A stretch of 64,000 nucleotides of DNA from Hexactinellida sp. DTS-2022 (lineage: Eukaryota > Porifera > Hexactinellida). Positions 39,087-48,740 of this stretch are shown here, in pieces (position 1 is the stretch's first letter; every line of letters begins with the position of its first letter). A program made the translations under genes and the position numbers. The notes beneath the pieces are model-generated. The model was not told the origin of the DNA and did not search any database. It saw only the letters and a list, made by a program, of their open reading frames with translations. The stretch lies in assembly GCA_028753945.1 (NCBI GenBank), contig JAPNXP010000001.1:15924501-15988500 (forward strand), in the 5' to 3' direction.

Positions 39087-40905
39087 CCCTCCATGCAAAT
39101 TTTCATATTTTTAGAGCATTTGATATTTCTACTAATTCTGGACAAACAATAAAACCCGCCATAATAATTTTCAGTATATAGTGATCAAGTAACCTTGATC
39201 ACGATACACTAATATACCCTCTTGTTTGATGGGATATCTTTTTAATTAATTAATTTGGTTGTAGATGTTAGAATGTCAATAATGATGTCAAGAACTAAAA
39301 GTTATTTGAATTGCTACAGCTCAAAATAGAATCGATCTATGAACTTTGTTCAGGTCTGGCAACACTTATCGTTCTACATACCATGTAAGAGATTTATCAA
39401 AATGATAAATATATATGTTGATTATATGAATTACAAATTACTTAAACTTAAAACAAATAACAGTAGGTTGAGATATGAATGCTGAACCCATTTTGATTCT
39501 TTGATAAATGGTTGATGACACAAAGTAATTAATTTGGACACAAATTAAAGTTGTTCATCTTGGGATACTAAAATTGGGCTCATAAAATGAAATCACATTA
39601 TTAATCAACTTTTATTCTGAAAATAATCCCACAAATTCACTATTAATGGTCTCGTTTCTAAAACATTTTATCTCATTGTTGTGAATACCTCTCTATTGTT
39701 CATAAATAATTAAACATTATCTGTCTCGTAGTGAGTCACGACTATACTGCTGCCAACTCAGTGACTCTTAGGAGCTACTAGTGTGAGTAGTTTCATCCCA
39801 TTGCAGGAACTAATCAGGAGGGTAACCCTCTACTACATAGGGCCACATATCTATCCCTAGCCCTAATTGCCCTGTTGTATGACGTTTATTACCTCTATTA
39901 CTATAACCAGGGATACTTTCCATCCATTACGGTTTACTTACCGTTTTTGTATTTGTCTCACACTTATACTTCTTATTATACATCTACACTTATAAGGATC
40001 CACACCTCAAATTATAATAATACTATCTATCATATTATGTTATTGCATCAACATAGCATTTAATAATTTCCATGTTAGCACAGATATTTTGACATTTCCC
40101 TATTAGATTTTGAGGTATGAATCCTTATAAGTATGTTAAGAGCTCGTAATAGAGACTTGTCTAATAATTGAAAGAGAAATACCAAATAGTATGTGAACAA
40201 AAGATAGTAAGGTAAATAACTTAACTTATACTAACTACTCTATTAAGTATACTGCTAGAGATCGCCCTGGGTGGTAGTCAATACTAATAGTGTTGCTACT
40301 ACGACCCAGACTCATAACAAGTGTAGAAGTGTAATAGTATAGTGTGGAGCCGAATGGCGGACACTTCGTCGAACGGACATTTCGTCGAACTGAAAGGACG
40401 AAATGTACTTTCTGAGAGTGTGATTATTGTAATATACTACATTCAAATGGTTATACATATTTTCCGAAAAATTAGTCGGAGATAGAGCATAGAAATGTAT
40501 TATCATTGAATAGGAAGTTGAGTACGGGCTATCAATTGGATACATTGACTAAGCTGTAACTTTATTCCTTCTCGAGATATGACCTCAAGCATTGAAATCA
40601 CATTTCTAAGGCAACAGAAGAATGTGGCAACATTCCATTTTTGATTCTGAGATATTTTATGTAAAATCGGTTAGTCACAAAAATTTATTTAAAAAGCGAA
40701 TTTGAACATTTTACATGTGTTCAAAGTTTGGCATATTTTGGCTATTAGACAATATGGTGACGTCATTTCGACAAGGGGAACCTCAAAAATATGCGTCTTG
40801 TACGTGACCACCTTTATAAAATTAATTACATAAGTGGAAGCACCCTGGATTACTTATTTCGAAGAATACTTGAATTGCATATATTTAGTGGACTATACTA
40901 ACCAA
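39087..40905. other. Intergenic with hammerhead relic and a TTCGTCGAAC repeat
   Basis: Apart from the ribozyme relic at 39787-39836, 40,360-40,420 has the interspersed motif GGACATTTCGTCGAAC in partly inverted copies. 40,262-40,310 is near-palindromic (CCTGGGTGGTAGT / CTACTACGACCCAG). No gene recognised. Confidence 0.45.
39787..39836 (-). ncRNA. Hammerhead ribozyme relic
   Basis: Minus strand: GTAGTA, stem-loop I identical to 9298-9310 (GAGGG-TTA-CCCTC), CTGATTA, stem II GTTCC/GGGAT, GAAA, CTAC. Stem III is GTAGT/ACTAC where the 9.3-kb copy has GTGGT/ACCAC, a compensated base-pair change. The core is CTGATTA instead of CTGANGA, so the invariant G8 is lost; probably inactive. Cleavage triplet would be GUA. 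Confidence 0.7.
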
Positions 40906-40962
40906 TCCCTGGTCCAGAAATTTGTTTGAGTGCCATTGCCTTATGTGTAGAATGTTATGCAC
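40906..40962. repeat. P-type right terminal repeat relic
   Basis: ATCCCTGGTCCAGAAATTTG...CCTTATGTGTAGAATGTTATG resembles the right end of the P element at 34,170-34,232 (ATCCCTGGTCCAGATTTCAT...CCTTATGTATAGTAGGCTATG). Its opposite end is not recognised. 40973-41242 next to it is open on the minus strand (89 codons) but has no recognisable domain. Confidence 0.5.
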
Positions 40963-41260
40963 AGCTGTAATTTTAAAAATTTTCATCATCACTATAAAGG
41001 TGTGAAAACATTTCAGAAAGATGTTTAAAGATCACAAGGTGTGACGCAAGTTTCCTATTGACCCATTGCATTCCCGTGTTAAGTTTCAAAATAAATAATA
41101 GGCAATGAGTCAACATGTATTCTGTAAATATTGCATTGAGTGATCTGTAAACACCATCCAAAACTGTTGAATTATAAAATCCCAAAATTGTAAAATCATA
41201 TTTTTGAGCGATTTCATCATCGCTTCGAGGTGTTAAACCCATCTGTAATAATGTTGCAAG

Positions 41261-41396
41261 TATAACAGTATAGTATAGAAATAGAATAGTTTAATAACAG
41301 TTACTTAACGATATTTACAGGTTTCCTATTATGTAGTCTACGAGTATAATAACTGATCTGGTTGCTTAACAATTTACAATTATGAATATTGCTATA
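41261..41396 (-). repeat. 3' LTR of the Ty3-type fossil
   Basis: 136 bp, unusually short, with TATA at both ends. Matches 46893-47028. Confidence 0.85.
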
Positions 41397-41439
41397 TTCC
41401 TCCCCTCTTCACAATTATCTCATAATCTATATGGTGAGG

Positions 41440-42946
41440 TCATATTTGGTAATCTTCTAAGTATTTGGGCAAGCGACGTTCACGTTGAGGTCGAGTACAA
41501 CTTTTTCCTATGAATTCACTTGGTTTCTTAGGCTTAGGGGTAGATGATGTCATCTTCGTAGGAGTCGAGTTAATGAAGCTATAATCTGAATCCATAGATA
41601 ACTGTAGTTGAGAATCAATTGGAACTATGTCGTAAAATGACCTATTTCGAAGTGAACCATCCATTCGAAGACTTGTATTAGTCGCTTCTTGTAATGATTG
41701 ACTCTTTTCGGTTACATTGTCTAACGATCTATAATGATTAAGTGAATTATTTGTTTCTGTAGTCTTATTGCGATCTGTTTGAATAAGCGATTGGTTGAGA
41801 TTATGAATGCCATTTCCCTCTCGTCTAACATGTGGTTGTAATCGATTAACATGAACCACTTTAACTCTACCATCTGTGTTTTTAATTAAAACATCCACTG
41901 GGCCTTTAACTTGAGTCACCAACCATCCTCCCTCCCATCTGTCTGCAAGTTTCTTAGAAACTCCAGAATGTGGAAGGGAAAGCCAGACACTGTCTCCGAC
42001 TGTAAACCTTAGTGAATTCCTCGAGCTCGTGTGTGCATCATAACATTCCTTCTGTCTATGCTGTGCCTGTACCAAATTCCCTTCGACAAACTCACGTATC
42101 TCGATCAGTTTCCTTCGCAAGAATAGTTCATAAGAAGTTTGGTTGCATTCTGCTGGAGTTAGAAACTGCGTTATGACAGGTGGGTCTCGCCCATACATTA
42201 ATTGGAAAGGTGAAATACCAGTACTAGAATGTTTGGAAGTCCGGTATGATAGCAAAACTAAGTGTAAATACTTCTCCCAATCTTCGTTCTTTTCCACGTA
42301 ACATCGGAGCATTTGAAGGACCGTCCTATTGCTCCTTTCAACCAGAGAATTTCCCTGAGGATGATAAGGGGTAGTACGAGTTTTACGGATTCCCAACGAC
42401 CTACAAGTTTCTTTCAAGAGGCAAGATTCAAAATTCCGTCCTTGGTCGGAATGGAGGAATTCAGGGATACCGAATCTAGCAAAGAAGTCGACCAATATAT
42501 TCGTAATGGTCTCAGCCTTCTGATCAGACATTGGAATGCATTCCAGCCATTTTGTAAACGCGTCCTCGACTACTAAGATGAATCGGTGTCCCTTTGTACT
42601 AACAGGAACTTCAAGAACGTCCACGTTAACTAATTGCATCGTTCTCCCAATTGGAGTATTGAGTAATGGGGCTCTGACCGGTAAAGGTAGTTTAGCTTTT
42701 TGACAAGTTTCGCAAGAGGTCACATACTCGTGGATATCAGAGCTCATTCCAACCCAAAATCCTAAATATTTTGCACGACTAAGAGTGCGTTCTACGCCTT
42801 GGTGACCGGCATCGTCATGGGCTTGACATAGTAAATCTTGTTTCAGTGTATCAGGAACAATGATGACACTTCGTAAGTAGGAAAATGGTTCAATCTTGTA
42901 GTTACGAGTTAAAACTCCATTAATTAATTGTAATTGTGATTGAATC
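41440..42946 (-). CDS. integrase part of the Ty3-type fossil
   Basis: Fossil integrase: HHCC zinc region (HxxxGHxG...CxxC), DDE core with VDVLEVP, SDQGRNF and PQGNSLVERSNRT, and a C-terminal SH3-like/tail region. Integrase after RT is the order that defines Ty3-type elements. Confidence 0.88.
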
Positions 42947-43748
42947 CAGGGATGGATCCAGCACAAAATATCTGGGGGGGTGCCAAGCCCAGAATTGGGC
43001 ATTAGAATTGTGGACGCCGTAGGAAGCGCCAGCGAGTCAAATGTGCCAGTTTTTGGACGTTCTTTTTTTAAGAACTGCCCTTGAGAAAGCAACTTTCAAG
43101 AAAGTTGAAATATATTTAATACACGTCAAAAATCTATTCTAAATTCATACAAAACTGTAAATTAATAATGATTGAATTAAACTATCAGTTAACCAACAAT
43201 CACAATGAATCAACAGTTAACGATTTTTCCTGATATTTGATATATAACGTTCCCAAAAGTACTAACAGAAAAGATTGGGAAGAGAACTCTCATATATTTC
43301 TCTCAACCAATCTCGGGAATTTTGCCAGTCCCTAGATATACTTTGGGATTATATTATCATATTCTTGGTGGGGGGAAGTGGCGTATCCAGGATTATCGTG
43401 AGGGGGGTGCTCTGGAGCGAACGAAGCGAGCAACGGTAAGGGGTGATCTGGGGGGAACCCCCCCCAGATTTTTTTTTGAATCTTAGACGCTCAAACATCG
43501 ATGTACAGCTATTCTTGTCACATAGTAGGAGGAATGTAATATTGTGCAGTTGTACCAAACTAACCAAAGACGTTTAGATGTTTAGGTATTATAAATAACA
43601 ACATATCCCTTTTGGAAACCAGTTATGAGGGGGGTGTTTGAACACCCAAATCCCCCCCTGGAAACGCCACTGGGGGGGTTCGAACTCCCCCTGAGCCATT
43701 TTGGGGGGGGTGCAACCCCCCTGAACCCCCCCGGTGAATCCATCCCTG
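42947..43748. mobile_element. hAT-type MITE inserted in the Ty3-type fossil
   Basis: Ends CAGGGATGGATCCAGC / GGTGAATCCATCCCTG with exact 8-bp duplication ATTGAATC (42939-42946, 43749-43756). Contains another hAT-like unit with ends CAGTGGCGTATCCAGG-like and CCTGGAAACGCCACTG (about 43,377-43,672) and many G/C runs. Confidence 0.88.
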
Positions 43749-46023
43749 ATTGAATCTGCTTAAAACGCTTGAGTATCGGTTGGTTCCACTTGACACCAGA
43801 GAATCGTAGCCGAGTTTGAATAGCCTCGAGCTCATATAATACATTGCCTAATACAGGGTCATCAAGCTGTTGTTGTCTAATCATTTCCATAGTAGGTAAA
43901 CGTGATAATTCCGTGAGCGCACAATGCTTGTGATTTTCGTTACCAGCTAGAATTCCAAAATTATATGAAGAACGCGATAAAGCATCTGCATTTTCATTGT
44001 CAGTTCCTTTGCGATATCGAATTACAAAGTCATACTCCTGTAATATTACAGCCCAACGCCATAGTCGTCCGACACTCTTTTGCTTCTCCAGCCATTCTAA
44101 TGGCTTATGATCAGTGAGTATTTCGAACTGCCTTCCTAATAGATAATGTCGAAATCGCTTCACGGATTCGACAATCGCAAGACACTCTAATTCAATAGTG
44201 CTATAATGTTTTTCTGCAGTCCTCAATCCCCTGCTATAGTAAGCCACAACATGTCCTTCTTGTTCCAAAACTCCCCCCAATCCAGTTCCACTCGCATCCG
44301 TACACAATACGAACTTTTTCGTGAAATTTGGGCAAATTAGAACTGGGTTCGATGCCAATTTTTCCTTAAGTTCTGCGAATGATTTTCCTGCATGTGCATT
44401 CCAAGAAAATATAATATCCTTAGCTAACAAGGAATTCAGTGGTTCTGCGATGTTTGCAAAGTTCTGGATATACCGCCTATAATAATTCGCTAAGCCTAAA
44501 AATTGTTTCAATTCTTTCTGACTTGTAGGTTGTGGCCAGTTTACAATTGATTCCACCTTGTTTGTCTGTGGTGCCATTCCTTTATCAGAAAAAGTGTGTC
44601 CTAAGTAGGTAACAGATTGCTTTCCAATTACACATTTTCTTCCCCTTAAAGTCAATTTGTATTCACGAAGCCGTAGGAAAACCTGCATTAAATCTCGTCT
44701 ATGTGACTCCAGATCCGGTGAAAATACTAGTATATCATCAATGAAATTGTCTTTACAATGTTCAAGTCCACATAATACCTGATCCATAACTCTTTGAAAA
44801 TAGCTCGGTCCACCTGTAAGCCCGAATGGCAATACCTTAAACTCATAAAGTCCCATTCCAGGTCCTGGAGAAAACGCTGTTTTTTCACGATCCATTTCCC
44901 TAATGGGTATTTGCCAATACCCAGAATTCAAGTCAAGTTTTGTGAAGTATTTCATTCCGCTTAGTTTGTCCTGAACCTGATCCGGGAGCGGCAGCGGATA
45001 TGCATCTTTCTGAGTTACTTTGTTTAAGTTTCTATAATCAATACAGAATCGTATACTTCCATCTTTCTTCTCAACTAACACCGGTGGGGCAAGCCAGGGA
45101 CTGCTTGAAACTTGTATAACGTCTTTACTCAACATCTCTCCAATCTGAGACTTCATCTCATCTTGATAGGCTTGTGGAATCATTCGCGGGGGAACTTTCA
45201 CCGGAGCTGCATTACCTGTACGGACAGGAAAGGGATCGACCTTTGCCACGCCAGGTAGAGTAACAAATAAATCTTGAAACTTCAGTACTATCCCTGAGAA
45301 CTCTTCTTCTGTGTCTGGGTACTCAATCGAAGGTGAGCAGTCATACCTAGGAATTGCCCCCAAACACTCCCAGTCTTCTTCTTGTTCTTGATCTGTCGAT
45401 CTTAAGACTGCATAAGATCCTGGACATTTTTGTTCATCATGTATTGGACAAGTGTGATTCACGCGTTGCGGACTATCTTGCGAATCCAAAGACTTTACTA
45501 TACCAAGGTTTGGTCCAGTAGCAACTCTATTAAAAAAATCCAGGTTAATTTGATGCCTTGCTAAAAAATCCACGCCCAGGATGCAATCCGTTATTAGAGA
45601 AGGTGTTATTGTGAATTTTTGTGGCGAATGAAGTTTTCCAATTTTAATTTCCAATTCTACTTCACCCAAGGATTCCATTGTATTTCCAGAAGCAGTAAAT
45701 GACAACTGTTCCGTAGGGGTAGTTCTTGCATTCTTGACTTTCTTAAATATTGAATTCGAAATAAGGGATACCGATGAACCACTATCCAGCATAACGTTAC
45801 AATTAGTATTTCCGATCTTCGCTACAACCTTCAATGGTTGAGTAGGTTGGCACAAAGCTACAATTGATTCTCTGGAGTACTGATTTATGGATTGAGCCAT
45901 ATTTAATATCTCTGGGACCTTGTTTCGGCTCTCCCAACAAGTCCCTGAGAGTTTAAACTTTGTCCAGTCGCGGGTTCGGTACAGTATCTCATTATATGTC
46001 CTAATTGATTGCAATTGTAACAA
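43749..46023 (-). CDS. protease-RT-RNase H part of the Ty3-type fossil
   Basis: Fossil pol region: aspartic protease (MLDSGSS), reverse transcriptase with FIDDILVFS, and RNase H with TDASGTGLGG, in the order protease-RT-RNase H. The region is separated from the integrase part by the MITE at 42947-43748. Confidence 0.88.
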
Positions 46024-46892
46024 CGCACTTGTGTAATTCGACGTTGACTACTCGGCTGGTTCGTAGATCGTCTCGAACTTGGACAGATTTGAGCGTAATG
46101 TCCTCTTCCTCCACACACGTAGCACTTAGCATAGCCAGATTTCTTATTTTCGACAAAGGATCGTCCACCTACTCCTCTCTGTACCGCACACGTGATTTCA
46201 TCAGATGTTACCCCCAACTTTTCGGTAATAACCTTAACCGCTTCATTGATAGCCGCTTGTGAAATGTTTTTTTCACTCGCTTCTTTATTCGCGGTTTCCG
46301 CTTGCAAATTATCTATCGAAATCCTAGAGCTAATAACAGCCACCTCTTCAGAGCTTCGAAGTGACGCCTCTTCATGCATCCGAATCACTAATTGAGCCCG
46401 TTTCATTGCATCCTCGCTTGTTTTGACATCTGGAGATGTGCGAATGTTTTCGTAAACATGTCTGGGCAATCCACGAATGAACTGTTCAAATAGGAGCTGT
46501 TCTTTGGCCTCTAGGATCATTTCTGGAAAGGCTCTTTTCAGTAGCCTTTTCAGTTCGTAGAGATATTTTTGAGGAGACTCTCCAGGGTAGATCCGCCGTT
46601 CGTGAAATTCACTTAACGAAGTGAATTTAATATCTTCTGGTTTAAACGCTTTTTGTAGAGCAGCTTTAATGTTGCCATACTCTCTTTCATCATTCTCAAG
46701 AGACTTGTACACTTCAAGTGCCTCTCCCTTCAGGCAAGTTGCTATCATCAGGGCTTTCTTTTGAATTGACCATTCGTTGGCCAGAGAACAAATCTCGAAG
46801 TGGTCCATAAAATCGTCAATATCTCCATTCTCAAATTTGTCAACTTGTACAAACTGAGCCATATTTAAACTACAACCACTCTCTGCTACCAA
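45903..46892 (-). CDS. gag part of the Ty3-type fossil
   Basis: Fossil gag-type frame of about 329 codons with a retrotransposon-gag capsid-like region and two CCHC zinc knuckles (CYVCGGRGHYAQIC, CYNCNQLGHIMRYC). It overlaps the pol frame in a different frame, an arrangement common in this family. Confidence 0.85.
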   Translation of the reverse strand: MVAESGCSLNMAQFVQVDKFENGDIDDFMDHFEICSLANEWSIQKKALMIATCLKGEALEVYKSLENDEREYGNIKAALQKAFKPEDIKFTSLSEFHERRIYPGESPQKYLYELKRLLKRAFPEMILEAKEQLLFEQFIRGLPRHVYENIRTSPDVKTSEDAMKRAQLVIRMHEEASLRSSEEVAVISSRISIDNLQAETANKEASEKNISQAAINEAVKVITEKLGVTSDEITCAVQRGVGGRSFVENKKSGYAKCYVCGGRGHYAQICPSSRRSTNQPSSQRRITQVRCYNCNQLGHIMRYCTEPATGQSLNSQGLVGRAETRSQRY

Positions 46893-47028
46893 TATAACAG
46901 TATAGTATAGAAATAGAATAGTTTAATAACAGTTACTTAACGATATTTACAGGTTTCCTATTATGTAGTCTACGAGTATAATAACTGATCTGGTTGCTTA
47001 ACAATTTACAATTATGAATATTGCTATA
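46893..47028 (-). repeat. 5' LTR of the Ty3-type fossil
   Basis: 136 bp, matches 41261-41396. The primer-binding site follows directly at its inner edge. Confidence 0.85.
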
Positions 47029-47052
47029 CAAGCAATAAAGAACAATTGACCG

Positions 47053-47440
47053 TTGAAAGCTGATCGTGTTAATTATCCTTCTTTTTATTCGTTGCTCTGT
47101 CTACCTACTACCAACAGGCATGTTCCCACCCTCCTTAATTTAAATTCTAGGAAGGTTGTGGTTAATACATTAAATCAAATATCCGACCTGCTTGATTTCA
47201 ACTGTGTCGATATAGCCGATGCCACAGATTCATGGCTATCAGAGATGGGCCCTTCATTTATTAGTAATTATTACTACAATTGAGGGATAATCTTGTGAGA
47301 GGAGGGAGAGAGTGGAAAGGAAGGCGGCGAAGTACTTACCTAAATTAGAGAAACATTCTGTGAAACAGGCTGAAGTATTTAGAAGTGGTGATGTTGAGTC
47401 TCTATGGGCGTTGGTTAGGGACAGAGAACTTACTTAACGA
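47053..47440 (+). pseudogene. Non-LTR retrotransposon (LINE) endonuclease fragment
   Basis: 47053-47283 encodes 76 residues with LNSRKVVVNTLNQISDLLDFNCVDIADATDSWLS, which resembles the start of apurinic-type endonucleases of CR1/L2-like LINEs (N.RS..NK...I..LL....DI..ITETWLS). It then stops. The following 47,290-47,440 reads, with frame breaks, like the Lys-rich spacer before a LINE reverse transcriptase. No RT domain remains. The fragment is cut by the LTR element on one side and the P-type foldback on the other. Confidence 0.5.
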
Positions 47441-47733
47441 CACCCCACCTGAGGAATTACCCGCTCAGACACGTTGTCTGAAGGTCAACTCGCGAAATGA
47501 CAGAACTGGACAATAATATATTCAGTGTTATTCACCAATATGAGTAGTACTTTGTATTGTGAGCCATATCATATGGACTCGCACATACGTCTTACTCTGT
47601 CCATAATACCTTCCTATTCGGACAACCTTCCTTTTTTCAGTTTGAGCGAGGCAAAACGGTTACCCTTGTCACAAAGAGGAACAGTCTGTGTAATAAAGAG
47701 TCTCTATCACTCCCTACCCAACTTTCACCAGAC

Positions 47734-48541
47734 CATGGCCTACTATATTATACGGCTATATAAGTCAAGTATTTGCTCATTTAATGTCCAGGCAAGTCTT
47801 TACTTTCTGATTGCTCTTAAATATAATCACCTACAGTCATGGAATCAATTAGACTTAAATATTCAAATAGACTGGAAACATCTAGAACACTTTTGGTAAT
47901 GATTTCTCGCGGGATTTAACCGCAATGATATAATCAAATATACATACCCATATATGGTAATTATTACTCTATACTACTGTATTTAAATAATTCAAAAAAT
48001 TAGAAAATGAATACATTTATTTTTTTCTATTTGCAACAAGAAATACAAGAATTATAAGTAATGGGAGAAGGTACACAATTAGATTTTCTGGCGTTTGTTG
48101 GATTTAAATGCGGAAACCTGATCTTTACGGCGGGTTTCACTGATCTATTCCTTCCTCATGTACTATTAAATTTAACACAAGATTATTTGGACAGATCACA
48201 AATTGCTATGCACAATTGACAACATGCCAAATGGTTACTGGAATTAATATAGTACTCATTTTCAATTTTATTTATTTATTTGAATAGTATAGAGTAGACT
48301 ATAGAGTATAATTTCCATATATGGGTATGTATATTTGATTACGTCATCGTGGTTAAATCCGATGTGAAATCTTTCTCAAAAGTATTTTAGATGTTTCTAG
48401 CGTATTTGAAAACTTAAGTTTAGTTTATACCATGACAATAGGTAATTCATTTTACGAGCAATCAGTAAGTAAACACTGGCCTGGAAATGAAATGAGCAAA
48501 TACTTCACTTATCTAGCCGTATAATATACTAGTAGGCCATG
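47734..48541. mobile_element. P-type foldback element, almost fully palindromic
   Basis: Ends CATGGCCTACTATATTATACG / CGTATAATATACTAGTAGGCCATG. The arms pair for roughly 250 bases each (AAGTATTTGCTCATTT, GATTGCTC, AATCAAATATACATACCCAT are all mirrored), leaving a loop near 48,000-48,290. Flanked by ACCAGAC (47727-47733) and ACTAGAC (48542-48548), 6 of 7 identical. Same end family as 9397-11021. Confidence 0.85.
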
Positions 48542-48582
48542 ACTAGACACTAATGTGCCTCCAACCAACATGCCAGTTGAAG

Positions 48583-48732
48583 CAGAGGCGGCGCCAGGAT
48601 TTTCAGGTAGGGGAGCTTTGGGGGGGGGCCAGGGAGTATTTTAGGGGGGGGCACACTGTACAACATTGTTATTCTAGGGGGGGGCCAGCCTCAAAAAGGT
48701 GGGGCCATGGCCCCCCCCTGGTTCCGCCACTG
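48583..48732. mobile_element. hAT-type MITE, G-rich
   Basis: Ends CAGAGGCGGCGCCAGGA / CCTGGTTCCGCCACTG with exact 8-bp duplication AGTTGAAG (48575-48582, 48733-48740). Interior of poly-G blocks. Confidence 0.88.
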
Positions 48733-48740
48733 AGTTGAAG

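Larger units (their letters stand above)
41261..47028 (-). mobile_element. Ty3-type LTR retrotransposon fossil, with a hAT MITE inside
   Basis: Fossil element on the minus strand, 5,768 bp. Parts: 5' LTR 46893-47028, tRNA-iMet-type primer site TGGTAGCAGAG just inside it, gag, then protease, reverse transcriptase/RNase H, integrase, a purine-rich tract (GAGGGGAGGAA), and 3' LTR 41261-41396. Flanked by CAAG (41257-41260, 47029-47032). The two 136-bp LTRs look identical where compared, so the insertion is young. It is broken at least once, by an 802-bp hAT MITE in pol; otherwise it looks whole. Confidence 0.9.

Noticed and set aside
38489-39098. Several long overlapping open frames on both strands with GIPMGKPV- or GNSHGFSH-type repeats
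   Set aside because: They arise from a palindromic minisatellite with a 20-base unit that happens to lack stops in many frames; the whole interval is a hAT MITE with exact target duplication.
43670-43700. A tRNA T-arm-like GGGGGTTCGAACTCCCCC
   Set aside because: It lies in the G/C-run interior of a hAT MITE and has no acceptor or anticodon stem around it.
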